A stretch of 64,000 nucleotides of DNA from NCBI GenBank assembly GCA_965246795.1, contig CBDFFN010000006.1, forward strand, positions 62,001 through 126,000. Direction: 5' to 3'. Under the pieces are notes generated by a model, which was not told the origin of the DNA, did no database searches, and was given only the letters and a program-made list of their open reading frames with translations. This DNA is from JAJXWB01 sp965246795 (lineage in GTDB: Bacteria; Pseudomonadota; Alphaproteobacteria; Rhizobiales; Beijerinckiaceae). Shown piece by piece: positions 40,510 to 49,655 of this stretch. Made by a program: the position numbers and the translations under genes. Numbering within the stretch: position 1 is the stretch's first letter; each line of letters opens with the position of its first letter.

Positions 40510-42018
40510 TTACGCCGCCCTCGCGCCACCCACGTCGATCTGCGGCAGCGCGTCCATCACGCGCGACGGCGGCAACACCACGATGGCTTCCGTGCCCTCG
40601 CGAGGCTTAGAGCGCAGCAACAGATTTCCGCCGTGCAATTCCACAAGGCCCTTCACGATCGGCAGTCCGAGCCCCGAACCTTCGTCGGCGTTTTTCTGCG
40701 CGAGCGTGCCGCGCCCGAATGACGACATGACCACCGACAGTTCGGTCTCCGGAATACCGGGTCCGTCGTCACGGATGGAAACATACTGACCGCCGGTGCC
40801 AGTCCAGCCGACCTTGATCGTGACGTGGCCGCCGATCGGCGTGAATTTTATCGCGTTGGTCAGCAGGTTCAGCACAACCTGACGCATCGCGCGCTCGTCG
40901 ACCCAGATGCGTGGCAGGTCCGGCTCGATAGCCTCGGCAATGTCGATCTCGCGCTTGCGGGCGCGCAGCGTCAGAAGATGTTTGCAATCGGCGATGATGC
41001 CGGCGAGCGAAACGGCATCTTCGCGCAATTCATAGCGGCCGGCCTCGACTCGCGAAAGATCGAGAATCTCGTTGATGAGGGTCAGCAAGTGCTGGCCGCT
41101 CGCATGGATGTCGCTCGCATATTCCTTGTACGCGGGCACGATATGCACGCCGAACAACTCGCCTTTCATCACCTCAGAGAAGCCGAGGATCGCATTGAGT
41201 GGCGTGCGTAACTCGTGGCTCATCGTCGCGAGAAAACGCGATTTCGCGAGATTGGATTCCTCCGCGCGATGGCGTGCCTCGTCCGACACCGCCTTTGACT
41301 GTTCAAGTTCCGCGATCAGCTCGTCTTTCTGAGCGCGAAAGGTGATCTGGCCGAGCGATGTCTCGTGCAGACGGTTTGCAAGCGCGATGAAGAAGAGCTG
41401 CGTCCCGCAGGCGAACATCGTCAGCGGCAATTTCACGGTTGCGTCCGTGCCGGCGAGGCCGGTCGCGATGGTGGCGAGTGTCGTCGGGAGAATTGCTGCA
41501 ACAACGGCCTGCGGGACGGTGGCGGCTGTCACGGCGTTCATGGCGCCCGCGAGCATGAGAATGACAAACAGGAACGTGTCGGCGCCACTCCCGCCCGTCG
41601 CCATGAACGGCACGACGATGGTGGCCCAGGCGGCGCCCTGCAAGCCCTCGCTAAGAACGAAGCGCGGCCGCCAGCGGCCCGCCTTCTTTGCCGGATCGCG
41701 CGCGAGGAAGACCTTCGACAGGATGGCCGCGCCGATCACCGTCGCGAGCACGAGCCCCAACCAGGCGGCGGCGTAGAGTGGCGGAATCCAGAACGTTGCC
41801 ATCGACGCCACGGTGACGGCGATGGAGCAGGCGATGACGGTCGAGCTTTTGCGGCTGGCGGCGTGGATGCGCAGCAGATCGGCTTCGAAAGCCTCTTCGC
41901 CGCCCTCGCTCGTGAGCCGCGCCCGAACCTGCCGGATGCTGCGGTCGCGTCGCCGCCGTGCGGACGAATTCTCTTCGTCGCGCCGAGGCGCGGGGATTTC
42001 CGCGGCGATATCGCCCAT
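40510..42018 (-). CDS. Membrane-integral sensor histidine kinase
   Basis: 502 residues from ATG 42018. An N-terminal Arg-rich cytosolic part (1-58) is followed by about six helices (60-210), a coiled linker with 'LAKSRFLATMSHELRTPLNAILGFSEVM' read in pieces (HisKA with phospho-His in 'SHELRTP'), and an HATPase with 'NLLTNAIKFTP' and 'DDGPGIP'. No extracytoplasmic domain of note, so sensing may be within the membrane. No response regulator is adjacent; it is an orphan. It is convergent with the VOC gene and divergent from the GST gene. Confidence 0.9.
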   Translation of the reverse strand: MGDIAAEIPAPRRDEENSSARRRRDRSIRQVRARLTSEGGEEAFEADLLRIHAASRKSSTVIACSIAVTVASMATFWIPPLYAAAWLGLVLATVIGAAILSKVFLARDPAKKAGRWRPRFVLSEGLQGAAWATIVVPFMATGGSGADTFLFVILMLAGAMNAVTAATVPQAVVAAILPTTLATIATGLAGTDATVKLPLTMFACGTQLFFIALANRLHETSLGQITFRAQKDELIAELEQSKAVSDEARHRAEESNLAKSRFLATMSHELRTPLNAILGFSEVMKGELFGVHIVPAYKEYASDIHASGQHLLTLINEILDLSRVEAGRYELREDAVSLAGIIADCKHLLTLRARKREIDIAEAIEPDLPRIWVDERAMRQVVLNLLTNAIKFTPIGGHVTIKVGWTGTGGQYVSIRDDGPGIPETELSVVMSSFGRGTLAQKNADEGSGLGLPIVKGLVELHGGNLLLRSKPREGTEAIVVLPPSRVMDALPQIDVGGARAA

Positions 42019-42146
42019 ACGCAACTCGGCGAAGCTAAGGTAAATATTACGAAACGGAACAATGACTGCGAAACGTTAACGACAGGGTTCCGGGATCGCT
42101 CGAATGCACGCGAATGCGTGTGTAAACCGAGCGAAATGGAGGGACG

Positions 42147-42758
42147 ATGCTTTTCTACGACACCAGACTTGGACCCAATCCGCGGCGCGTCCGCATCTTC
42201 CTCGCAGAGAAGGGGATCATGGTCCCGAAGGTCGAGGTCGACCTCGGTAAAATGGAGCAGAAGGGCGCCGATTACGCGAAAATCAATCCGTTGATGCGGA
42301 CGCCGTCGCTCGTCCTCGATGACGGGACGGTGATCACGGAATCGGTCGCGATCTGCCGCTATTTCGAGGAGGTGCAGCCTGCGCCGCCGCTGTTCGGCGA
42401 GGGCGCGGTCGGCCGGGCGCAAGTCGAGATGTGGCAACGCCGGTCGGAGCTGAGCTTCCTCATGCCTACGGCGATGGCGTTCCGGCACAGCCACCCGGCG
42501 ATGGCGGCGATGGAAGTGCCACAGATTCCGCAGGTCGCCGAGAGCAACAAGCCGCGCGTTGCTGATTATCTCGAGGTTTTCGACCGGCAGCTTGCGGACC
42601 ACGAATTCGTGGCTGGCGACAAATATTCGATTGCCGACATCACGGCGCTCTGCGCTGCGGACTTTCTGCGCGTCGCGCGCATCAAGCCGGGCGAGCATCT
42701 TGTGAATTTCGCGCGCTGGTACAAAGCCGTGTCGAACCGGCCAAGCGCTACGGCATGA
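42147..42758 (+). CDS. Glutathione S-transferase family protein
   Basis: 203 residues: N-terminal thioredoxin-fold domain with 'DTRLGPNPRRVRIFLAEKG' and 'TPSLVLDDGTVITESVAICRYF' read in pieces, then a helical domain ending in 'NFARWYKAVSNRPS'. The active-site position has Asn/Pro rather than Cys or a clear Tyr. Role in detoxification or a structural role is possible. GGAGGG precedes the start. It is followed 13 bases later by the glycosylase-like gene. Confidence 0.88.
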   Translation: MLFYDTRLGPNPRRVRIFLAEKGIMVPKVEVDLGKMEQKGADYAKINPLMRTPSLVLDDGTVITESVAICRYFEEVQPAPPLFGEGAVGRAQVEMWQRRSELSFLMPTAMAFRHSHPAMAAMEVPQIPQVAESNKPRVADYLEVFDRQLADHEFVAGDKYSIADITALCAADFLRVARIKPGEHLVNFARWYKAVSNRPSATA

Positions 42759-42771
42759 GAAGCGCCGCGGC

Positions 42772-43437
42772 GTGAAAGCAAACCGACACGGGAGCGTTGC
42801 CCGAATCGCGCGCGACATCGCCGCGTGCCGTGTATGCCGCGATGCGCCGACAATGCCGGCTCCGCTGCCGCACGAGCCAAAACCGATCTTCCGGCTGTCG
42901 CGGACCGCGCGCATCGTGATTGCGAGCCAGGCGCCGGGCCTGCGGGCGCATGTCTCCGGCGTGCCTTTCAACGATCCTTCTGGCGATCGCCTGCGCGACT
43001 GGATGGGCGTCGATCGCGAAACGTTTTTCGACGCCGGCCAAATCGCCATCGCGCCGATGGGTTTTTGCTTCCCCGGCTACGACGCCAATGGCGGCGATCT
43101 TCCGCCGCGACGCGAATGCCGGCCGCTGTGGCACGACCGGCTGTTCGCGTTGCTGCCGCAGGTCGAACTGGTGCTGGCCATCGGCGGCCACGCGCATGCT
43201 TACCATTTCGCGCGCCTCGGTCGGCCGTTTGCGCGCGGCGCCAAGGTCGACGAGACGGTGCGCCGCTGGCGCGAGTTTTCGCACGCGCGCCCAAGACTGT
43301 TCCCGCTGCCGCACCCGTCCTGGCGCAATTCTGGCTGGCTGAAGCGCAATCCGTGGTTCGAGGCGGAACTGCTGCCGGACCTGCGGGCCGAGATCGCAGC
43401 GCAACTTGCGCCGGTCGAAACCTTTTCGGCGGCCTGA
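42772..43437 (+). CDS. Uracil-DNA glycosylase-family protein
   Basis: 221 residues from GTG 42772. The sequence has a CxxC pair near the N-terminus ('ACRVCRDAP'), 'IVIASQAPGLRAHVSGVPFNDPSGDRL' read in parts (the position of the water-activating loop), 'FCFPGYDANGGDLPPRRECRPLW' in parts, and 'PHPSWRNSGWLKRNPWF' with the HPS loop. These are features of the UDG fold of the small COG1573-like group. Whether it excises uracil is not certain. The four Cys could bind an iron-sulfur cluster, though spacing is not exactly that of family 4. Confidence 0.8.
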   Translation: MKANRHGSVARIARDIAACRVCRDAPTMPAPLPHEPKPIFRLSRTARIVIASQAPGLRAHVSGVPFNDPSGDRLRDWMGVDRETFFDAGQIAIAPMGFCFPGYDANGGDLPPRRECRPLWHDRLFALLPQVELVLAIGGHAHAYHFARLGRPFARGAKVDETVRRWREFSHARPRLFPLPHPSWRNSGWLKRNPWFEAELLPDLRAEIAAQLAPVETFSAA

Positions 43438-43474
43438 CGCGCCATTACGTCTGGTGCCTCCGTCAGGCGGTCCG

Positions 43475-44959
43475 GTGCCCATCCTTTCCGATCTTCTCTT
43501 CGAGGCGAGCGTCGCGACGCGCAGCCTGACCGACTATCTCACCGGCACCGGCCTGCGGCTCGGGGTCACCGGGCTTTCCCGCGCGGGAAAGACCGTGTTC
43601 ATCACAGCGCTGGTTCAGAACCTCACGCGTCTGTCTGCTGCCAGCGTTGCCAACAAGCGGGCACTGCCTGTGTTCAGGGTTCACGCAGAGGGACGTCTGA
43701 CGCGGGCAAAACTTGAACCGCAGCCCGACGATGCCGTGCCGCGCTTCGCTTACGAGGAACATCTTGCGAGCCTGACCGGCGACGACCGCATTTGGCCGCA
43801 ATCGACGCGGCGCATCAGCGAATTGCGCGTGACGCTTGAATTCGAGCGGAAAGCGGGATGGCGCGGCGGCCCCGCTGAACTCACGCTCGATATCGTCGAT
43901 TACCCCGGCGAGTGGCTGCTCGATCTGCCGCTGCTCGCGAAGGACTACGCGACGTGGTCGCGCGACATGCTGGATGCGAGTGCCGCCGCAGCGCGCGCAC
44001 CGCTTGCCGCCGCGTGGCGTGGCGCGACACTGTCGCTCGGCGAAAATCCCGCTGGCGACGAGATTCTCGCGCAAAAGCTCAGCGCGCTCTACACCGACTA
44101 TCTGCGTGCGAGCCGTGCGGATGCTTATTCATTGTCGACGCTACCGCCCGGCCGCTTCCTCATGCCCGGCGATCTCGAGGGTTCGCCAGCGCTGACCTTT
44201 GCGCCGCTGCCGCCATTGGCGGAAGGCGCGACACCCGCGTCGGGTTCACTGCACGCAATGATGGAGCGGCGTTACGAGGCCTACAAGACTGTCGTCGTTC
44301 GGCCGTTTTTCCGCGAGCATTTTGCGCGGCTCGATCGGCAGATCGTACTTGTTGATGTGCTTTCCGCGCTGAACTCCGGCGCGGGTGCCGTGCGTGATCT
44401 CGAAACGGCACTATCGGAAGTGCTAATGGCGTTTCGCGCCGGTCGTAGCGGGTTTCTTTCGACGCTGTTTCGCCCACGGGTCGACAAGATTTTGTTCGCC
44501 GCAACCAAAGCAGACCATCTGCATCACACGAGCCATGATCGCCTCGAAGCGATCCTGCGCTTGATCACAGCGCGCGCTATCGCTCGCGCGGAAGATGTCG
44601 GCGCACGTGTCGATGTCATTGCGCTCGCCGCAGTCCGTGCGACTCGTGAAGCAAAAGTGCGTGAACGGGGCGCGGATGTGGATGCGATTGTCGGCACGCC
44701 GCTCGCGGGCGAAGTCATCGGTGGCGAGACGTTCGACGGCCGCACGAATGCTGCCGTGTTTCCCGGGGAATTGCCTGCCGATCCGAAAGCCGCGTTGCGC
44801 GGCGATGCATTGGCGACACCGGTCGGCGAAGCGGACATGCGCTTCGTACGGTTTCGGCCGCCGATGCCTGCGCGCGCGGCAGATGGGGGTCTATTGCCGC
44901 TACCTTCGATCCGGCTCGATCGCACGCTAGAGTTTTTGCTTGGGGACAGGCTGCAATGA
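43475..44959 (+). CDS. YcjX-type P-loop GTPase-like protein (DUF463)
   Basis: 494 residues from GTG 43475. The P-loop is GLSRAGKT (33-40), the family hallmark, with 'VDYPGEWLLDLPLL' as the switch/Walker B segment and 'ATKADHLHHTSHDRLEAIL' in parts as the base-recognition region. YcjX family proteins are stress-inducible NTPases with unclear function, often next to a YcjF/TIGR01620 membrane protein, as here. The next gene overlaps the stop by four bases (ATGA). Confidence 0.9.
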   Translation: MPILSDLLFEASVATRSLTDYLTGTGLRLGVTGLSRAGKTVFITALVQNLTRLSAASVANKRALPVFRVHAEGRLTRAKLEPQPDDAVPRFAYEEHLASLTGDDRIWPQSTRRISELRVTLEFERKAGWRGGPAELTLDIVDYPGEWLLDLPLLAKDYATWSRDMLDASAAAARAPLAAAWRGATLSLGENPAGDEILAQKLSALYTDYLRASRADAYSLSTLPPGRFLMPGDLEGSPALTFAPLPPLAEGATPASGSLHAMMERRYEAYKTVVVRPFFREHFARLDRQIVLVDVLSALNSGAGAVRDLETALSEVLMAFRAGRSGFLSTLFRPRVDKILFAATKADHLHHTSHDRLEAILRLITARAIARAEDVGARVDVIALAAVRATREAKVRERGADVDAIVGTPLAGEVIGGETFDGRTNAAVFPGELPADPKAALRGDALATPVGEADMRFVRFRPPMPARAADGGLLPLPSIRLDRTLEFLLGDRLQ

Positions 44960-46002
44960 CCGACACTCCCCGAAAACCACGTGCATTCCGGCTCGACGAC
45001 ATCGCTGTCGACGACGAAGGGCGCGGGCGCCACGATGCTATTGTCCTGACGTCGCAGCCCGATGTTTTTGCGCCAGCGGTCATCGATGCTGCCGAACCGG
45101 CCACTGACGAAGAAGCCGTCGAGGTCGCGCAAAAGAAGGGTTTGCTTTCGCGCACGTTGTTGTCGTGGGGTGGACTGTTCTGGTCGGCGCTTGGCGGTCT
45201 CGTGTCGATGGCGCTTGGCCTGTGGGTCACGAATGTCGTCGAAAGCCTCTTCGCGCGCACGCCTGCGCTCGGCTGGGTTGCCGTCGCGCTCGCCGGACTG
45301 GCAGGGCTCGCCGTCGTTGCGCTCGGTTTTCGCGAATGGCGTGCGATGGCGCGACAGCGGCATATTGCGAAACTTCACATTGCTTGCGCCGAAGCCCATG
45401 AAGCCGACGATCGCGACGGCGCGCGAATTGCGCTCGCAGACCTTGCGTCGCTCTATGCAGAGCGGCCCGACACGGCGCGCGCCCGCACGCTCGTGAAAGA
45501 ACTCTCCGCGGAAATCGTCGATGGGCGCGATCTGTTGGACATTGCGGAGCGTAACCTGATGGCATCGCTCGACGATGCCGCGCGGCGCGAGATCGCAGTG
45601 GCAGCGAAGCGTGTGTCGGTCGTCACGGCAATCTCTCCGCGCGCGCTGATCGATGTCGCCTTCGTCGCCGCGCAGGCGGTGCGGCTCATCCGGCGTATCG
45701 CAGAAATCTATGGCGGCCGGCCGGGCCTGCTCGGATTTCTCAAACTTGCGCGCTCCGTAGGCGTCCATCTCACCATCACCGGTGGCATGGCGATCGGCGA
45801 CTCGCTCGTGCAGCAGGTGCTCGGTCACGGTCTCGCGTCGCGGCTGTCCGCGCGGCTCGGGGAGGGCGTGCTTAACGGCATGCTCACCGCACGCATCGGT
45901 CTCTCTGCGCTCGCGGTGTGCCGCCCGATGCCCTTCGCGGCGCTCAAACAGCCGGGCGTCGCCGATGTCGCGCCGTTTCTGTTCAAGGACACGAAGGCCT
46001 GA
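44956..46002 (+). CDS. TIGR01620/YcjF-like inner-membrane protein (DUF697)
   Basis: 348 residues. An acidic cytosolic N-terminus (1-60) precedes two helices at about 68-96 and 104-122, then a helical cytosolic domain and a hydrophobic C-terminal DUF697-like part ('GVHLTITGGMAIGDSLVQQ' near 275). Partner of YcjX: the start lies within the ycjX stop (ATGA), so the two are translated together. The pair is conserved across proteobacteria and linked with phage-shock-like stress in enterobacteria; no psp genes are present here. Confidence 0.88.
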   Translation: MTDTPRKPRAFRLDDIAVDDEGRGRHDAIVLTSQPDVFAPAVIDAAEPATDEEAVEVAQKKGLLSRTLLSWGGLFWSALGGLVSMALGLWVTNVVESLFARTPALGWVAVALAGLAGLAVVALGFREWRAMARQRHIAKLHIACAEAHEADDRDGARIALADLASLYAERPDTARARTLVKELSAEIVDGRDLLDIAERNLMASLDDAARREIAVAAKRVSVVTAISPRALIDVAFVAAQAVRLIRRIAEIYGGRPGLLGFLKLARSVGVHLTITGGMAIGDSLVQQVLGHGLASRLSARLGEGVLNGMLTARIGLSALAVCRPMPFAALKQPGVADVAPFLFKDTKA

Positions 46003-46505
46003 TGCAGAGGGAGCGCGACTCTTGCGGCTCGACGAACTTGGTGGGCGCTCAGCAAGCTTCGATGAAAGAACAGATCGTCGGTGCCTGGTTGCTGGTTGCC
46101 GTGGTGAGTGAAGCGGCCGATGGCGAAAAGGCCGAGCCGTTCGGCGCCTCCCCGAAGGGCATCATCATCTTCTCACCCGATGGCCGGTTTTCGCTTTTTC
46201 AATCGCGCGCAGAACTACCGAAGATTGCAGCTAACGATCGCGCCAAGGCGACCCCGGAAGAGGCACAGACCATCGTTGCCTCGAGCATCGCGTATTACGG
46301 GTCCTATTCGATCGATGAGGCGAGCAAGGTGATGTCGATCGACATTGCCGCAAGCACCTATCCGAATATTGCCGCAGTACGCGATCAAAAGCGGATCATC
46401 AGCATTCTCACGGCGGAGGAACTTCGGTTCGACAACCCGAGGACGCCGAACGGCCTTACGCTCCGAACGTTTTGGAAACGCGCCGCTGGTTCCAAAGCTT
46501 TCTGA
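46002..46505 (+). CDS. Lipocalin-like domain protein
   Basis: 167 residues from ATG 46002, which overlaps the previous stop (TGATG) and has AAGG upstream; an in-frame ATG at 46062 gives 147 residues and is also good. The body matches the lipocalin_5-type beta-barrel: 'QIVGAWLLVAV', 'GIIIFSPDGRFSLFQ', 'SSIAYYGSYSID' and 'LRTFWKRA'. No signal peptide. A small ligand is likely but unknown. Convergent with hemJ. Confidence 0.75.
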   Translation: MQRERDSCGSTNLVGAQQASMKEQIVGAWLLVAVVSEAADGEKAEPFGASPKGIIIFSPDGRFSLFQSRAELPKIAANDRAKATPEEAQTIVASSIAYYGSYSIDEASKVMSIDIAASTYPNIAAVRDQKRIISILTAEELRFDNPRTPNGLTLRTFWKRAAGSKAF

Positions 46506-46510
46506 CGAGA

Positions 46511-46924
46511 TCAGAACGGCTTCACGATGGCAAAGATCAGGATCGGAAGAACGATCAGCACGCCGACTTCGTTAAAGACGCGGAAGAATGTCGGACTGCG
46601 TCCGAGCGCGCCGTCGCGCAAGCGCCGCGTGTAGATGCCGCAGGCGTGGTGATAACCGATGAGCAGCACGACGAAGCCGAGCTTCCAGTGCAGCCATGTG
46701 CCGTCAATGCCGTAGCCGAGCCAGAGCGTGAGGCCAAAGGCGAGCGCGAGCGCCGCGAGGATCGTGCAGAAACGATAGAGGCGGTACGCCATATCTTTCA
46801 GCCGCGCCGTGTCTTCGCTCGCGTTCTGCGCGGCAGAAATGTTCACGAAGATGCGCGGCAGATAGAAGATGCCGGCAAGCCACGAGATGACGAACAGGAC
46901 GTGGAATGTCTTGACCCAGAGCAT
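46511..46924 (-). CDS. hemJ: HemJ-type protoporphyrinogen oxidase
   Basis: 137 residues with four membrane helices. Conserved features are 'KTFHVLFVISWLAGIFYLPR' at the start (His8), 'WLHWKLGFVVLLIGYHH' with Lys81 and His92-93, and 'FNEVGVLIVLPILIF' at the end. HemJ oxidises protoporphyrinogen IX to protoporphyrin IX in heme synthesis and is the common enzyme in alphaproteobacteria. Also annotated as CopD family. It stands alone; other hem genes are not in the window. Confidence 0.9.
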   Translation of the reverse strand: MLWVKTFHVLFVISWLAGIFYLPRIFVNISAAQNASEDTARLKDMAYRLYRFCTILAALALAFGLTLWLGYGIDGTWLHWKLGFVVLLIGYHHACGIYTRRLRDGALGRSPTFFRVFNEVGVLIVLPILIFAIVKPF

Positions 46925-46970
46925 GATGCCTCCGGGCGCTGTCTAGCAGTTCGCGACCGTCTTGCCGCCT

Positions 46971-47035
46971 GTCATTCCCGCGAAAGCCGGAATCTAGTCG
47001 TGATCTATGGATGCCCGCTTTCGCGGGCATGACAT
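46971..47035. repeat. Dispersed inverted repeat (CATTCCCGCGAAAGC type)
   Basis: TGTCATTCCCGCGAAAGC at 46971-46988 pairs with GCTTTCGCGGGCATGACA at 47018-47035 with few mismatches. This matches the widespread intergenic palindrome seen in many proteobacterial genomes. It lies between hemJ and the SDR gene. Confidence 0.75.
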
Positions 47036-47078
47036 CGCGGGTTGTGATCGCTAGGGGTTGGTCAACAAGGAGACCCAC

Positions 47079-47858
47079 ATGGACCTCGGCATCAAGGGGC
47101 GCACCGCCATTGTTTGCGCCTCGTCGCGCGGACTCGGGCGCGCCTGCGCGACCGCGCTGGCGGAAGCCGGCTGCAATCTCGTCATGAACGGCCGCGATGC
47201 CGGCGTGCTGGAGAAGACGGCGGACGAAATCCGCAAAGCCACCGGCGTGAAGGTGACGGCCGTCGCCTGCGACATCGGTCTGGAGGAGGGCCGCAAGGCG
47301 GTGCTCGGCGTCTGTCCGAACCCGGACATTCTCATCAACAACAACGGTGGCCCGCCGCCGAAAGATTTTCGGCAGATCACCCGCGACGAAATGATCGTTG
47401 GGCTCGAGGCCAACATGATCACGCCGATCGCGCTGGTGCAGGCGGTCATCGACGGCATGGCGGAGCGCCGGTTCGGCCGCATCATCGACATCACCTCGGC
47501 GTCCGTGAAGACGCCGCTGATCGGGCTCGATCTGTCGTCGGGCGCGCGCGCAGGCCTGACGGCGTTCCTCGCCGCGGCGGCGCGGCAGTTTGCCGACCGC
47601 AACGTCACGATCAATCACATCCTGCCGGGCGTGTTCGATACCGACCGCATCACCTCGGCCGGCGCGCGGCAAGCTGCGATGCGCAATGTGACGCCGGAGC
47701 AATTGCGCGCCGAGCGGGAAAAGGGGATACCTGCAAAACGATACGGGCGGCCGGAAGAGTTCGGCAAGCTTTGCGCGTTCGTCGCCAGCGAACACGCCGG
47801 CTATATCACCGGGCAGAATTTCCTGATCGATGGCGGGGCGTTCGCAAGCGCGTTTTGA
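47079..47858 (+). CDS. SDR-family oxidoreductase lacking the catalytic Tyr
   Basis: 259 residues from ATG 47079 (AAGGAGA upstream). The Rossmann start 'TAIVCASSRGLGRACATALAEAG' read in parts and 'NNGGPPP' (NNAG position) are present; the Ser of the active site is in 'DITSASVKTP'. The YxxxK position reads 'SSGAR', so Tyr and Lys are replaced. This sub-group of FabG-like proteins is common in alphaproteobacteria, with unknown activity. The C-terminus 'GYITGQNFLIDGGAF' is normal. It may bind nucleotide without classic SDR catalysis. Confidence 0.85.
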   Translation: MDLGIKGRTAIVCASSRGLGRACATALAEAGCNLVMNGRDAGVLEKTADEIRKATGVKVTAVACDIGLEEGRKAVLGVCPNPDILINNNGGPPPKDFRQITRDEMIVGLEANMITPIALVQAVIDGMAERRFGRIIDITSASVKTPLIGLDLSSGARAGLTAFLAAAARQFADRNVTINHILPGVFDTDRITSAGARQAAMRNVTPEQLRAEREKGIPAKRYGRPEEFGKLCAFVASEHAGYITGQNFLIDGGAFASAF

Positions 47859-47957
47859 TCGTCGCGCCGACTAAGGTTGCGTTGCTCGCCCGTTCCATCT
47901 CGCTCGCCTTTGCCCTATGAGAGCGGCCGGAAACAACAAGAAACCCCGAGGAAACCG

Positions 47958-49103
47958 ATGTCACTCCCTTTCAGCCGCCGTCATTTGCTTGCCGCTTCGA
48001 CCGCTGTCCTGCTGGCCGGAACGGCCGCGCCGGCGCTCGCCCAGAAGGGCGAGCCGATCACCATCGGCGCCGTCGAAATCCTGACCGGGCCGAACAACAA
48101 ATACGGCATCGCGATCAAGAACGGCTTCGATCTCGCGCTCGACGAGGTCAACAAGGCTGGTGGCGTGCTCACTCGTCCGCTCGCCATCGCCTACGAGGAT
48201 TCCGCCGGTAACAAGGACCAGGCGATGAACGGCGTGCGTGCGCTCATCGGCCAGAAGAACGTGCCGATCATCCTCGGACCGACGTTGTCGAACGAGATGT
48301 TCGCCGCAGGCCCGATCGCGAATGGCCGCAAGGTGCCGATCGTCGGTACGTCGACGACGGCGAACGGCATCACCGCGATGGGCCCGTATGTCTTCCGCAC
48401 GTCGCTGCCGGAATCCGACGTCGTGCCGGTTACGTTGAAGACGGCGCGCGACAAGCTCGGCGTAAAGAAGGTCGCCGTCATGTACGGCAACGACGACGCC
48501 TTCACGAAGTCGGCCTACGACGTCATGAAAGACGCCCTCGCGAAGCTGAATATCGAAGTTCTTACGACAGAGACGTTCGGCGGCAAGGACACGGATTTCT
48601 CGGCGCAGCTCACCAAGATCAAGGCGCTGAACCCCGATGCGATCGTCGTCTCGGCGCTGGTCGAGGCGGGCTCGGGCATCCTGCTCGGCAAGAAGGCGCT
48701 CGGCTTCCCCGCGAAAGTTCGCGTCATCGGCGGTAACGGCCTTAACGCGCCGAAGATCGGCGAGATTGCCGGCGATGCGGCCGACGGTACGCTGGTCGGT
48801 TCGCCCTGGTTCATCGGCAAGAGCGGCGCGGCCAACGAGAAGTTCGTTGCCGACTATAAGGCGAAGTACAGCATGGAGCCCGACCAGTTCGCTGCGCAGG
48901 CCTACGATACGCTGCACATCGTGGCCAACGCGATCAAAGCTGCCGGCGCGCCGGAGAGCGAGAAGATCAAGGACGCGCTGCAGAAGACCAAGTACACGGG
49001 CGTGCTCGGCTCCTTCTCCTTCACGAACGACCGCGATCCCGGCGATACTTCGGGCGTCGTCGTGCTTGAGATGAAGGGTGGCAAGTTCGGCGAGTTGAAG
49101 TAA
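47958..49103 (+). CDS. Branched-chain amino-acid-type ABC substrate-binding protein
   Basis: 381 residues from ATG 47958. The signal peptide has a twin-arginine-like start ('SRRHLLAASTAVLLAG'), cleaved near residue 29. The mature part is a Peripla_BP_6/LivJ fold: 'GAVEILTGPNNKYGIAIKNGFDLA' read in parts, 'GPTLSNEMFAAGPIA', and 'AAQAYDTLHIVANAI'. It captures an amino acid or related ligand in the periplasm. No permease or ATPase genes are nearby, so the rest of the transporter is elsewhere. Confidence 0.92.
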   Translation: MSLPFSRRHLLAASTAVLLAGTAAPALAQKGEPITIGAVEILTGPNNKYGIAIKNGFDLALDEVNKAGGVLTRPLAIAYEDSAGNKDQAMNGVRALIGQKNVPIILGPTLSNEMFAAGPIANGRKVPIVGTSTTANGITAMGPYVFRTSLPESDVVPVTLKTARDKLGVKKVAVMYGNDDAFTKSAYDVMKDALAKLNIEVLTTETFGGKDTDFSAQLTKIKALNPDAIVVSALVEAGSGILLGKKALGFPAKVRVIGGNGLNAPKIGEIAGDAADGTLVGSPWFIGKSGAANEKFVADYKAKYSMEPDQFAAQAYDTLHIVANAIKAAGAPESEKIKDALQKTKYTGVLGSFSFTNDRDPGDTSGVVVLEMKGGKFGELK

Positions 49104-49168
49104 GCCGCCTCGCATCACTTACTCGGGGTGCCTGCAAGCGCCGGCACCCCGCCGTGCTCTGGAAACCG

Positions 49169-49576
49169 TCAGCCTTTGCCCGGCGGTGGCCCTAGAACGC
49201 CGGCCTGATGGAGCATGGCGAAGCGATCGGGGACGCCCCAGTGCTCCGCCAGCTTGCCGGACTCGAACCGGCAGATGTCGAACACATCGAACGACACGCT
49301 CTTTCCGGTACGCCGGTCGGTCGCGTGACCACGAAGTCTCGCCCACACCTTGTCACCATCCTCGATGATGTCTTCGACAGACAGACTGAGGTCGGCGTTG
49401 TTGGCGCGGGCAGCTTCGATCTGTCCCTTCAGTATTGCAGAGCCCGGTACATCGGTCTTCGAAAGATACTGATGCTCGATCAGGCCCGGTGCGCAGACCT
49501 CGTCAGCCACGGAAAGATCGCCCTGATTGAAACCGCGATCGATGATCATGCGGAATACGTCGATATTACTTGGCAT
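49169..49576 (-). CDS. SnoaL-like ester cyclase-family protein
   Basis: 135 residues forming one SnoaL-like alpha+beta barrel: 'NIDVFRMIIDRGFNQGDL' (helix 1), 'EDIIEDGDKVWARLRGHATDRRTGK' read in parts, and 'FDICRFESGKLAEHWGVPD'. Enzyme members close polyketide rings, but many homologues have other or unknown roles. It is a single gene between the substrate-binding protein and the Mla operon. Confidence 0.85.
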   Translation of the reverse strand: MPSNIDVFRMIIDRGFNQGDLSVADEVCAPGLIEHQYLSKTDVPGSAILKGQIEAARANNADLSLSVEDIIEDGDKVWARLRGHATDRRTGKSVSFDVFDICRFESGKLAEHWGVPDRFAMLHQAGVLGPPPGKG

Positions 49577-49655
49577 CGATACCCCCTTACAGGTCGCAAA
49601 CGCCGCGTTCTCTAGATCAGCACGGCAAGCAGGTGAAGGAGGATTTGCCGCTCGA

